DNA of 64,000 bases, taken from contig CAVUDO010000002.1 in assembly GCA_963740255.1 (NCBI GenBank), forward strand, positions 1,612,001 through 1,676,000, written 5' to 3'. The stretch's first letter is position 1. Every line of letters begins with the position of its first letter. The stretch is from CAVUDO01 sp963740255. Lineage in GTDB: Bacteria > Actinomycetota > Actinomycetes > Mycobacteriales > Cryptosporangiaceae. The notes under the pieces were generated by a model. The model was not told the origin of the DNA. It worked only from the letters and a program-made list of their open reading frames with translations, and ran no database searches. Below are positions 45,601-54,267 of the stretch, in pieces. The position numbers were made by a program, and so were the translations under genes.

Positions 45601-46866
45601 CTATTCCGGCTGGTGCCCCGAGGACCCGGACTGGTACGTGGTCAGTCGGCTGCGGGCCTTCCGGCGGCGCCAGGAGAGCAGCCCGATCCCGACCAGCAGC
45701 GCCGTCAGCGCCACCAGCCCGGACAGCACCGGACGGCTCAGCGCCGGCGTCCGGGATCCGGCGTTGACCAGTGTCTTCCGCTGGATCTGCACGACCCCCA
45801 GCGGTGCCGGCACCTGCTCGGTCAGGGTGAGGAACGAGGACCCGTCCTCGGCGTAGGCGATCGCCTCGCCCCGGGGGGCGTTGGACAGCGGCACCACCCG
45901 CGGCCTGCCCTCCCGCAGCGCGCGCAGCACGTCGCCGTCGGCGGCGTCCCACTCGTAACCGGCCGTGTAGGTGCGCAGCACGAAGTGGACCCGGTCGGGG
46001 GCGACGGCACCGCCGGTCACCTGCAGGCCGGCGAACGCGGTGTCGCTCTTCGCCCGCAGCGCCCGGATGTCGAGTTCGGCCACCCGCTCCAGCGTGGTGA
46101 CCGGCGACAGCGGCAGACTCGCGGCATAGACACCGGCCTTCCCGCTGGCCACCTTGGTGACGATCACGACCTGTCCGGTCAACGAGATCAGCAGCGCCTC
46201 GGCGTCGTGCGGGCCGTCCGGGTAGCGCAGGTCGTAACGCTCCACGGCCCTGGTCGAGGTGCCGGGCACCCAGCGGTAGAGCGAGGCCACCGTGCGGGAG
46301 GCGGTGTTGCCCCCCAGGTCGCCGATCCAGAGCGCGCCGTCGGGCGCCTCGGCCAGATCCTCCAGGTCGTACCGCTTGCCTTCGGGGGTGTTGCCCGTGG
46401 TGCCGTCGGAGGGGGGGTCCGAAGGCTTGACCAGCCGGGGGTCGTTCGGCGGCGGGGTGGTCAGTTTGACCTGCTCGGCGACCGCGCAGCTGGCGTCCAG
46501 GCGCCACAGCGCGAGCGGGGCGGTGTCGTTGAGGACGTAGACGTCGGGACCGACGACGACCATCCCGCTGAGCTGGTTGAGCCGGGAATCCTCGACCTGA
46601 CACCGGATCGCGGACGTGCCGTAGGTCGTCTGGGTGAGCGGCGAGGGCGCCTCGGCGGCGGTCGCGCCGGCCGGGAACGCACCCGCGGCGATCAGGCCGG
46701 CCACCGTCGCCGCCACCGTGCGGTGGCCGCGCGGGCGGCCGCGGCCGCCCGACGTCCGCTGCCCGACGATGGGGATCCCCTCCTCACGCTGCGTGAGACC
46801 TACCACGCGGTCAGAGAACAGGCCGCCAGGAATCCTGACGCCCGTGGATCCCGAGTGTCCCGACAT
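45601..46866 (-). CDS. exported, membrane-anchored beta-propeller-like protein
   Basis: A 421-residue protein. The N-terminus has an Arg-rich lead and a signal sequence (TVAATVAGLIAAGAFPAGA) and the C-terminus a single membrane helix (VLSGLVALTALLVGIGLLS) followed by basic residues, so it is anchored outside the cell. The middle has repeated beta motifs (MVVVGPDVYVLNDTAPLALW, APDGALWIGDLGGNTASRTV) like NHL/esterase-like propellers. The function is unknown; location suggests a surface role tied to the polysaccharide locus. The ATG 46866 follows GGAGG by 6 bases. Confidence 0.75.
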   Translation of the reverse strand: MSGHSGSTGVRIPGGLFSDRVVGLTQREEGIPIVGQRTSGGRGRPRGHRTVAATVAGLIAAGAFPAGATAAEAPSPLTQTTYGTSAIRCQVEDSRLNQLSGMVVVGPDVYVLNDTAPLALWRLDASCAVAEQVKLTTPPPNDPRLVKPSDPPSDGTTGNTPEGKRYDLEDLAEAPDGALWIGDLGGNTASRTVASLYRWVPGTSTRAVERYDLRYPDGPHDAEALLISLTGQVVIVTKVASGKAGVYAASLPLSPVTTLERVAELDIRALRAKSDTAFAGLQVTGGAVAPDRVHFVLRTYTAGYEWDAADGDVLRALREGRPRVVPLSNAPRGEAIAYAEDGSSFLTLTEQVPAPLGVVQIQRKTLVNAGSRTPALSRPVLSGLVALTALLVGIGLLSWRRRKARSRLTTYQSGSSGHQPE

Positions 46867-47181
46867 TCGACGCCTCCGAGCCGGACCGCCGCACCGGAGG
46901 TGGCGGAACCCTGCCAGAGGATACTGTCCCACTCCCCTGGTCGGACGGTCACGCCCACGCGATGTCGACCGCTTCGGGACCGGCTCGCGCCACGCGGTGC
47001 GCTCCGTTGGGCTGTGCCCACATCGTTGACACACACCCGCTAGAGTTGGCGCACCCAACACCCCATTGTCGCCAGGTTCCTGCGCCGGCCGTGTATCAGC
47101 CCGCCACCCCGAAGCTCCGTGGAGGGTGACAGTCGCACGCTGTGGCCGGCCGTCGTCGTTCGGGGTGCCGGAAGGGGAGAG
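46867..47181. other. divergent promoter region at the head of the polysaccharide locus
   Basis: A 315-bp gap between two divergent starts. It includes TTGACAC near 47028 and TAGAGT near 47042, but these are too close together to form one promoter. I see no repeat or RNA element. Confidence 0.35.
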
Positions 47182-48621
47182 ATGAGCGTGGAGCAGGTGG
47201 TCGAGCCGGCCGTGCTCGCGCGCGCCTGGCGCCAGCGGACGGCCGCCCGGCAGGATGCCGTACGCCGGGCCAGCGTCGTCCTCGTCGACTTCCTCGCTGC
47301 CTCGTTCGCGGCCAGCGTCCTCGCCTTTCTCCTGGACACGCTGCCGTTGCGGACCGCGATGCTGGTGCCGATCTTCTGGATGGCCGCCGCGTGGGCGGTC
47401 GGGGCCTATCACAACCGGCGGCTCAAGATGCGGCTCGTCGACATCCAGCGGCTGACGTTGACGGCCGTGGTGCTCTGGGCCGGGGCTGGCGTGTTCGCCG
47501 TGTTCACTCCGATCCGTGGCGGCAACGCCCTGGTGCTGGTGGGCGTGCCGCTGTCGGCCGCGGTGGTGTGCCTGGGGCGGGTCGCGCTGCTGCCGCTGAC
47601 CCGGCGCGGCGGCCGGCTGGCCGCCGCCCCGGTGATCCTGCTCGGCGCACTGGCCGACGTCAGCCGGTTCGTCACGATGGCCGCGCGCGGCGGGCCGACG
47701 GTCGCACCGGTCGCCGCCGCCTGCCTCACCGACGTCGTGGCCTCGGAGGTCGACCTCGACCGGTTCGCCGCCCCCGGCGTGGACCTGATCGCCGGACTCG
47801 ACGGGATCGTGGACGCCGTCCGGCGGGTGGGGGCCGACACGGTCGTCGCGATCGGGGAGGTCCACCCCGAGACGATCCGCCGCCTGTCCTGGCAACTCGA
47901 ACCGCTGGCAGTCGGCGTGGCCATCGCCCCGCTGTGGCAGGTGGCGCCGCACCGGGCCAACGTCCGCACGCTCGGTGACGCGACGCTGATCGAGGTCAGC
48001 CCGCCCCGCTACTTCGGGGCCCGGCTGGTGATCCGCGGCTGGGTCGACCGGGTGCTCGCCCTCGTGGCGCTGCTGCTGTTCGCGCCCGTGTTCGCCGCCA
48101 TCGCGCTGGCGATCAAGGCCACCAGCCCGGGCGGCCCGGTGTTCTTCACCCAGCTCCGCACCGGCAAGGGCGGCCGCCGGTTCAAGCTGCTGAAGTTCCG
48201 GACGATGGTGCCCGAGGCCGAGCACGCCAAGGCCGCGCTCGCCGCCGCGAACCAGTACGCCGACGGCACCCTGTTCAAGATCAAGGACGATCCCCGGATC
48301 ACCCCCATCGGCCGGTGGCTGCGCCGGTTCTCCCTCGACGAGCTGCCGCAACTCGTCAATGTCGTGCGCGGCGACATGCTGCTGGTCGGACCCCGTCCCA
48401 CCTCCACGCCGCCGGAGAACATGCGCGAGGACTACCTCCGCCGCACCCTGGTCAAGCCAGGCCTGACGGGCCTGTGGCAGGTCAGCGGCCGGTCCAACCT
48501 TCCCTGGGAAGAGGCCGTCCGGCTCGACCTGCTCTACGTGGAGAACCGGTCGGTCGCGATGGACCTGGACATTCTCCGCCGCACGCTTCCCGCGGTCGCC
48601 CGGCGCAACGGCGCCTACTGA
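47182..48621 (+). CDS. undecaprenyl-phosphate glycosylphosphotransferase
   Basis: A 479-residue enzyme that starts polysaccharide assembly by moving a sugar-phosphate onto the lipid carrier. Four or five membrane helices fill the first half (ASVVLVDFLAASFAASVLAF, LVLVGVPLSAAVVCLGRVAL), then a membrane-associated helix (LALVALLLFAPVFAAIALAI) and the catalytic domain: FKLLKFRTMVPEAE, RWLRRFSLDELPQLVNV, GDMLLVGPRP and KPGLTGLWQVSGRS. These are the WbaP/PglC-type motifs. The start is ATG 47182 after GGGGAGAG. The sugar is probably hexose-1-phosphate, not determinable. Confidence 0.93.
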   Translation: MSVEQVVEPAVLARAWRQRTAARQDAVRRASVVLVDFLAASFAASVLAFLLDTLPLRTAMLVPIFWMAAAWAVGAYHNRRLKMRLVDIQRLTLTAVVLWAGAGVFAVFTPIRGGNALVLVGVPLSAAVVCLGRVALLPLTRRGGRLAAAPVILLGALADVSRFVTMAARGGPTVAPVAAACLTDVVASEVDLDRFAAPGVDLIAGLDGIVDAVRRVGADTVVAIGEVHPETIRRLSWQLEPLAVGVAIAPLWQVAPHRANVRTLGDATLIEVSPPRYFGARLVIRGWVDRVLALVALLLFAPVFAAIALAIKATSPGGPVFFTQLRTGKGGRRFKLLKFRTMVPEAEHAKAALAAANQYADGTLFKIKDDPRITPIGRWLRRFSLDELPQLVNVVRGDMLLVGPRPTSTPPENMREDYLRRTLVKPGLTGLWQVSGRSNLPWEEAVRLDLLYVENRSVAMDLDILRRTLPAVARRNGAY

Positions 48622-48709
48622 GCCACCCGCCCACCTGCCGGGACACCTGCCTGCTGGGCCGCGCCACCGTGCGGCGCACCCGCTCCGGGGCCCATGACGC
48701 CCTGCCGTC

Positions 48710-48748
48710 TCAGTGGCTGTCCGCGGGGCGTTTCAGTGGCTGTCGGCG
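48710..48748. repeat. 16-bp direct repeat around the stop of the second Wzz-like gene
   Basis: TCAGTGGCTGTCCGCG (48710-48725) and TCAGTGGCTGTCGGCG (48733-48748) differ at one base. The second contains the gene's stop codon; the first repeats it downstream. Confidence 0.7.
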
Positions 48749-49491
48749 CGTCGGCGCCTTCGTGGGCCGTCCGCGCCGACGTCGGCCGGCAGACGCCGCA
48801 GCACCACCGTCTGGTCGCTCAGGCTGGACGGCATGCCGGCCACCGAGCCGGGCGCCCGGCTCGACGCGTGCGGCGCCTCCACCGCGGCGACACCCCGCGC
48901 CACCAGGGCGTAGCGCCGCCGGGTGTAGCGGGTGACCAGGAAGGCCGCGACGATCCCCGCGCAGATCGCGGCGAGCGCCCCGCCGGCCAGGGTGAGGTCC
49001 TGGCTCGGTCCGCTCGCCTCACGCGGTACCTGCGCCTCGGCGATCGACACGCCGGTGAGGATCGCGTCGCGGGCGGCCCTGGCCAGGACCAGCTTCGCGA
49101 GTGTGTTCGCCGCCTCGGCCGCCGTCTCGCGGTCGGGCAGCGTGACCGCGATCGTCACGTTGGCCGTGGCGGCCGCCATCGACACGATCAGGTTGTCCTG
49201 GAGCTGGTTCACGGGCACGTTCACCACGGCAGCGGCCTGGCGTACGGCGTACGGCGAAGCGGTGAACGCGACGTACCGCGGCGCGGTCAGCGTGACCACG
49301 GCCGCGGTGACCGGGCGTTCCCGTTTGGGGGTGAAGGCCACCACGGCGCTCGCGGTGTAGACCGTCGGGCGGCTCCGGCTGTAGGACACCGCGCCCACGA
49401 GCATGGCCAGTACTGTGACCAGGAAGAACACCCAGCCGCGCAGGAGCAGGGGCGGCGTGGACTCGCCGCCGCCCTGGCCTCTCGCGCCCAC
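48733..49491 (-). CDS. Wzz-like polysaccharide co-polymerase protein 2
   Basis: A 252-residue protein with the same plan as 44899-45510: helix GWVFFLVTVLAMLVGAVSYS, a periplasmic segment (VYTASAVVAFTPKRERP, VTIAVTLPDRETAAEAANTL) and a second helix LAGGALAAICAGIVAAFLV, followed here by an 80-residue basic cytoplasmic tail. The tail could contact other assembly proteins. No ATP-binding motif. Divergent from the phosphotransferase-fold gene at 49644. Start GTG or ATG near 49491; the first is taken. Confidence 0.78.
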   Translation of the reverse strand: MGARGQGGGESTPPLLLRGWVFFLVTVLAMLVGAVSYSRSRPTVYTASAVVAFTPKRERPVTAAVVTLTAPRYVAFTASPYAVRQAAAVVNVPVNQLQDNLIVSMAAATANVTIAVTLPDRETAAEAANTLAKLVLARAARDAILTGVSIAEAQVPREASGPSQDLTLAGGALAAICAGIVAAFLVTRYTRRRYALVARGVAAVEAPHASSRAPGSVAGMPSSLSDQTVVLRRLPADVGADGPRRRRRADSH

Positions 49492-49643
49492 CCGGGCCTC
49501 CCTCTGGTCGTCCTGTGCCCGCTGGTCGGGTGGGGACTGGCCCTCAGCCTACGGCGTCGCTGCCCCGGCCGGCTGGCGATGCGTCCCTCCGGCGCCGCCG
49601 GCGGCCGGCCGCGAGCACTGGCCGCCGGATAGGGTGGGCAGCC

Positions 49644-50522
49644 ATGGCCGGCGCCGGAGCGGGTGACGAGGCACGACCGGACGTCCCGGAGCCGGTCCGT
49701 GCGGTGCTCGACGCCCACGGCGTGCCGGCCGCGGCGCTGCGGCCGCGGGACAAGCTCGGCCTGCGGCGTCCGGTGCGACGGCTGGGTGCGGGGGGCGTCG
49801 TGGTCGAGCTGGCGGCCGGGGCGGCGGGGCAACTCCGGCTCCGCCGCGAGATCTGGGGCCGGGCGTGGGCCCAGACGGTCGGGGTGCCGACGGTCCGGCT
49901 GCTCGGTGCCGATCCGGACGGCGGCTGGCTGGTGTCGGAATGGGTGGAGGCCCTGCCGCCGACGGGCGCGGCGTTCCTCGACCGGGCGATCGACGTCGCC
50001 GACCGGATCGCGGCCGCCCCGCCGCCCCTGCCTGGACCGCCTCCGGCCGTCTGGCGGTCGCCGCGCAGCGCCGCGCTGGTGCGCACGGCCCGGGCATTGG
50101 CCGGCCGGATGCCGATGCGGCTCTGGCTCGCGTCCCGCGCGGTTGCCGGAGGGCTGCCCCGGGTGGCCGTGGCGCACGGCGACTACTACCACCGCAACGT
50201 CCTCTGGCGGGACGGCGAGGTCCGGGTCGTCGACTGGGAGTTCCTCGGCGAGGGCCCGCGCCACGGGGACCTGCTGCGGATGTGGACGGTGCTGCCCGCG
50301 CGGGACGACCGGGACGCCCTGATCGACCGGCTGCTCGGCCGGGCCGACGCCGCGGGTCGGCGCGAGATCGCCGCGTTGGCGCTGTTCCTGGCATTGCGGC
50401 TGCTCGGGGAGAACCTCAAGGGAGCCCGGGCCGACCGGAAGCCCGAGGACATCGCGCACGCCCGTTCGATCCAGCCCGAAGCTGCCGCGCTGGCGCGGGC
50501 GCACGGCGCCTGGCCGCTCTGA
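49644..50522 (+). CDS. aminoglycoside-phosphotransferase-fold kinase
   Basis: A 292-residue protein with the APH/choline-kinase active site: VAVAHGDYYHRNVLW (catalytic Asp and Asn) and VRVVDWEFLGEG (metal-binding Asp) at residues ~175-205. The N-terminal lobe is short. Its place inside a polysaccharide locus suggests a sugar, lipid-carrier or small-molecule kinase rather than antibiotic resistance. The ATG 49644 is used. It converges with a glycosyltransferase gene. Confidence 0.82.
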   Translation: MAGAGAGDEARPDVPEPVRAVLDAHGVPAAALRPRDKLGLRRPVRRLGAGGVVVELAAGAAGQLRLRREIWGRAWAQTVGVPTVRLLGADPDGGWLVSEWVEALPPTGAAFLDRAIDVADRIAAAPPPLPGPPPAVWRSPRSAALVRTARALAGRMPMRLWLASRAVAGGLPRVAVAHGDYYHRNVLWRDGEVRVVDWEFLGEGPRHGDLLRMWTVLPARDDRDALIDRLLGRADAAGRREIAALALFLALRLLGENLKGARADRKPEDIAHARSIQPEAAALARAHGAWPL

Positions 50523-50559
50523 CCCGTCCGCCACCCCGAACGGTGGCACCAACAGGCCG

Positions 50560-51696
50560 TCAGTCGCGCGTTCGCCCGGATGCGGTCCGCTGCGCCGCCA
50601 GCTCCTCGTAGAGCGCGAGCAGCCGTTCGGCCGACCGGGTGCCGGCACCCGCGGCGACGGCGTGCTCCCGACCGATCCGGCCGGCCTTCTCCCGCGCGGC
50701 CGGGTCGGCGAGCACGGCGGCCACCGCGGCGGACAGCGCGGCGACGTCCTCTGGTGGCACCACCCGACCGGCTCCCGAGGGCACGCCCTCGACCATGCCG
50801 TCCACGTCGGTGACCACCAGCGGGCGGCCCAGGGCCATCGCCTCCAGGGGCACCAGCGACATGCCCTCCCAGCGGGACGGGCAGGCCACCACGTCGGCGG
50901 CGTACATCCAGCGCAGCGCGGTGTCCCGGTCGGCCGCGCCGAGGAACCGCACGCCGTCGCCGGCCGCGCCTTCCAGCGCGTCCCGGGCCGGGCCGTCGCC
51001 GACCAGCACCAGTTCCGCGTCCGGCACCGCCGCCCGGACGGCCGGCCACGCGGCGACGAGCAGGTCCTGGCCCTTCTGCCGCACCAGCCGGGCGCTGCAG
51101 ACCGCGAGCGGTGTGCCGGATGCCACGCCGAGCGCGGTGCGGGTGTCCTCCCGCGAGGAGGTGCGGACAACGTCCACCGAGGCCGTCGACACCTCGTTGG
51201 GCAGCACCTCCATCCGGCCGCGGAGCCCGTGCGCCACGCCCGTGTCGCGCTCGGCGGCGCTGACGCACGAGACGGCGTCGGTCCAGCGCATGCCGAGCCG
51301 CTCCCAGCCCAGCACCGCGCGCCGCATCGGTCCGGATGCCGCGAAGAACGACCACGCGTGCGGGCTGAACACCGTCGGTACCCGCCCGCGCAGCACCAGC
51401 CGTCCGACCATCCCGGCCTTGGCGCAGTGCAGGTGCACCACGTCGGGGCGGACCTCCCGGACAATCCGCCGCAACCCGGCGATCTCGGCCAGCAGTCCCA
51501 CACCCGGCTGGCGCACGGCGCGCCAGTCGTACACGGTCGCGCCGAGCCCGGTGGCCAGGTCCCCCAGCCGGCCGCCCGGACATGCGACGCTGACCCGCGC
51601 ACCCGCGCCGACGTGACACGCGATGTAGTCGGCGACGCAGTGCGCCAGGCCGGTGTTGACGGCGTGGGACACGTGCAGGACGTGGAGGGGTGCCAC
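50560..51696 (-). CDS. glycosyltransferase, GT4 family
   Basis: A 378-residue GT-B fold transferase. The N-terminal acceptor domain begins HVLHVSHAVNTGLAHCVADY; the donor domain carries AVCSARLVRQKGQDLLVAAW, LVLVGDGPARDAL and CPSRWEGMSLVPLEAMALGRP (the E-x7-E signature with retaining GT4 character). It probably adds a sugar to the lipid-linked repeat unit on the cytoplasmic face. The GTG 51696 follows GGGAGC. It is divergent from the GT4-GT2 fusion gene. Confidence 0.92.
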   Translation of the reverse strand: MAPLHVLHVSHAVNTGLAHCVADYIACHVGAGARVSVACPGGRLGDLATGLGATVYDWRAVRQPGVGLLAEIAGLRRIVREVRPDVVHLHCAKAGMVGRLVLRGRVPTVFSPHAWSFFAASGPMRRAVLGWERLGMRWTDAVSCVSAAERDTGVAHGLRGRMEVLPNEVSTASVDVVRTSSREDTRTALGVASGTPLAVCSARLVRQKGQDLLVAAWPAVRAAVPDAELVLVGDGPARDALEGAAGDGVRFLGAADRDTALRWMYAADVVACPSRWEGMSLVPLEAMALGRPLVVTDVDGMVEGVPSGAGRVVPPEDVAALSAAVAAVLADPAAREKAGRIGREHAVAAGAGTRSAERLLALYEELAAQRTASGRTRD

Positions 51697-51948
51697 TGTG
51701 CTCCCTGGGTTCGCTCGCCGAGGTCCGGGCGGCCGGGCGGGTCGGACCGGCGCGGGGCGGAAACGAGACCGGCCGGGCGCACCGGAACCGACCGGTGCGA
51801 CAACCGGCAGTATGGTCGGGTGAGGCTGTGAGCTTGTCACACTGACTCCAGGCCACGCGAGTATCGCCCGGCCACCCCGGCCGCTCTGTCCCGGTGACGG
51901 CCGTTCGCCCGTCTCGCCGTCCACGCGCCACAGGAGGACCTCCGGCCG

Positions 51949-54267
51949 ATGCACGACCATCGGATCACCGCACCGCTCGACACGGTCGTGGTCAACCCCA
52001 GCGGCGTCCTCGGGGGCGCGGAGTCCTGGCTGCTGGACGCCCTGGACCACACCGACCGGCTGCGCACCGAGGCGATCCTGCTCGCGGACGGGCCGCTGCG
52101 GACGGCACTGGAGGAGCGCGGCGTCCCGGTGACGGTGCGACCGGTCGGCCGCCGCCCGGCCGACCTTCTCGGCGCGGCCCGGTGGCTGCGCCGCGAGCTG
52201 CGCCGGCGGGACCCGGACGTGGTGGTGGGCAACGGCGTGAAGGCCCAGGCGGTGGTGGTTCCGGCCGCGTGGGCCACCGGCACGCCGTCGGTATGGGTGA
52301 AGCACGACCACAGCTACGACGCGCGGCTGGCCCCGCGGCTGTCCCGGCTCTCCACCCGGGTGGTGACCACGGCCGACATGCCGTTCGCCGCCGGCCGCGA
52401 CGACCTCGTCGTCCTCGAACCGCCACGCCCCGGTGGCGACCCGCTCCCCCGCGCCGAGGCGCGCCGGCAGCTCGGCGCGCTGGGCGTCCCGGTGGGCGAG
52501 CGCCTGCTGCTGGTGATGCTCACCCGGTTCGTGCCCTACAAGGGCATCGACACGGCGGTCCGGGCGCTGGCCAGGCCCGGGGCCGAGCAGTGGGACCTGG
52601 TCGCGATCGGGGGCGACGAGCCCAACCGGCCCGGCGAACGCGCCCGGCTCGAAGCGCTGGCCGCCGAGCACGGTGTGGCCGGCCGCGTGCACCTGTGCGG
52701 CCACGTCCCCGCGGCGGCCCGCCTGCTGCCCGCGGCGGACGCCCTCGGCGTGTTCACCCGTCCGGACGGACCGCGCACACCCGGGCGGGAGGGCTTCGGC
52801 ATGACCGCGATGGAGGCCCAGGTGGCCGGCGTCGCGGTGGTGGCGATCGACGACGGCAGCCCGGTCTCCCGCCGGATCGCCCCGGGCCACGACGGAGCCC
52901 GTGCCGGCCTGGTCGTCCCCCCGGACGACGCCGACGCGGTGGCCCGCGCACTCGGCGTCCTCGCCGTCGCCGAGGCGCGTCGCGCGATGGGCGGGGAGGG
53001 GCGGCGACGGGCCGTCGACCATCCGGACGCCCCGACGCAGGCCGCCCGGTTCGCCGCCGTCCTTGCCGAAGCCGCGCACCGCCCCGGCGCCGGCCTGCCG
53101 CTCGCCGGCGCCCCTGCCGTGAGCGTGGTCAGCCCGGTGCTGAACGAGCGGGCGAACATCGACCGGCTGGTCGGCCCGATCGTCGCGCAGCTCGGTCCGG
53201 ACGACGAGTACCTGCTGGTCGACGGGGGTTCCTCGGACGACACCGTGGAGCTGATCGAGCGTTGGACGGTGCGCGAACCCCGGGTCCGGCTGGTCCGGCA
53301 CGGCGGCGGCACGATCGCGCACAGCCGCAACGTCGGCATCGCGGCCGCCCGCCACCCGTTCGTCGCCTGCACCGACGCCGGGTGCGACCCCGGGCCGCGC
53401 TGGCTCGCCGGATTCCGGGCCGCGGCTGCCGAGACCCGGGCCGCGGAGAACCCAGCCGCCGGGAGTCGCCCCGCCGGCCCGGCGGAGCGTCCGATCGCGC
53501 TGTACGTGGGCGTCTACCGGGTCGGCATCCGGGCCGGGCGGAGGTTCGAGAAGGCGATGGCCGCGGTGGCCTGGCCCGACCCGCAGGAGCTCCGGCGGCC
53601 GACCCCGTTCCGCCGGGCCTACGGTGCGGTGTTCGGGCGGGCGTTCTCCGCGCGGCGGGTGGACGGCCGCTCGGTCGCGTTCACCCGGGAGGCGTGGGGG
53701 GCCGCGGGCGGTTTCCCCGAGCACCTGCGCACCGCCGAGGACGAGGCGTTCGGACGGGCCGTGCTGGCCGCCGGGGCGCGCTCGACGCTCACCCTGGACG
53801 CCGAGGTCACCTGGCGCCAGCGCCGGTCGGTCGCGGCCACCTTCCGCCAGTTCCGCGGCTACGGACGGGGCGGGGGCGCGTCCCGCTCGCCGCTGCTGGT
53901 CGGCCGCGACCTCGTCCGCGGCCTGGCCTATCCGGCCGCCGGCGCGGCCGTCGGCTGGGGTGGCTGGCCGGGCGCGGTGGCGGCCGCCCTCGGCGCGGCG
54001 GCGTACCTCTCGCTGCCGGTGGCGCGGGTCGTGCGCCGGCGCCAGTCTCCGCTGCTGATCCTGCTGCTGCCGTTCGCACTCGCGCTCAAGGACCTCGCCA
54101 AGGTGGTGGGGACCGTGGAGTCGCTGCTCACGGGCGGACGCCGTGGCGCCGACCGGCGGCCCGACGGCGTCGCCTCCGCCGGCGGCGCGCCCACCTCCGC
54201 CAGCGGCGCCACGGACGACTCCGACAGCCAGGAACGTCGGGTCGTGCGTGAGGCTGCGGCCGGATGA
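51949..54267 (+). CDS. fused glycosyltransferase: GT4 domain plus GT2 domain
   Basis: A 772-residue two-enzyme protein. Residues ~10-380 are a GT4 domain (NPSGVLGGAESWLLDALDH, MLTRFVPYKGIDTAVRAL, EGFGMTAMEAQVAGVAVVAI). Residues ~395-690 are a GT2 domain (VSVVSPVLNERANIDRLV, DEYLLVDGGSSDDTVELIE, CTDAGCDPGPRWLAGF, DEAFGRAVLAAGARS). Two hydrophobic segments near 655-720 may touch the membrane. The fusion would add two sugars in sequence. The next gene overlaps its stop (ATGA), and Wzy, Wzx and the sulfotransferase follow in one operon. Confidence 0.92.
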   Translation: MHDHRITAPLDTVVVNPSGVLGGAESWLLDALDHTDRLRTEAILLADGPLRTALEERGVPVTVRPVGRRPADLLGAARWLRRELRRRDPDVVVGNGVKAQAVVVPAAWATGTPSVWVKHDHSYDARLAPRLSRLSTRVVTTADMPFAAGRDDLVVLEPPRPGGDPLPRAEARRQLGALGVPVGERLLLVMLTRFVPYKGIDTAVRALARPGAEQWDLVAIGGDEPNRPGERARLEALAAEHGVAGRVHLCGHVPAAARLLPAADALGVFTRPDGPRTPGREGFGMTAMEAQVAGVAVVAIDDGSPVSRRIAPGHDGARAGLVVPPDDADAVARALGVLAVAEARRAMGGEGRRRAVDHPDAPTQAARFAAVLAEAAHRPGAGLPLAGAPAVSVVSPVLNERANIDRLVGPIVAQLGPDDEYLLVDGGSSDDTVELIERWTVREPRVRLVRHGGGTIAHSRNVGIAAARHPFVACTDAGCDPGPRWLAGFRAAAAETRAAENPAAGSRPAGPAERPIALYVGVYRVGIRAGRRFEKAMAAVAWPDPQELRRPTPFRRAYGAVFGRAFSARRVDGRSVAFTREAWGAAGGFPEHLRTAEDEAFGRAVLAAGARSTLTLDAEVTWRQRRSVAATFRQFRGYGRGGGASRSPLLVGRDLVRGLAYPAAGAAVGWGGWPGAVAAALGAAAYLSLPVARVVRRRQSPLLILLLPFALALKDLAKVVGTVESLLTGGRRGADRRPDGVASAGGAPTSASGATDDSDSQERRVVREAAAG

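Noticed and set aside
47020..47050. TTGACA/TAGAGT promoter
   Set aside because: The two boxes are about 9 bases apart, too close for a sigma-70 promoter.
49644..50522. Aminoglycoside resistance gene
   Set aside because: The fold matches but the location in a polysaccharide locus and lack of drug-specific motifs make resistance unlikely.
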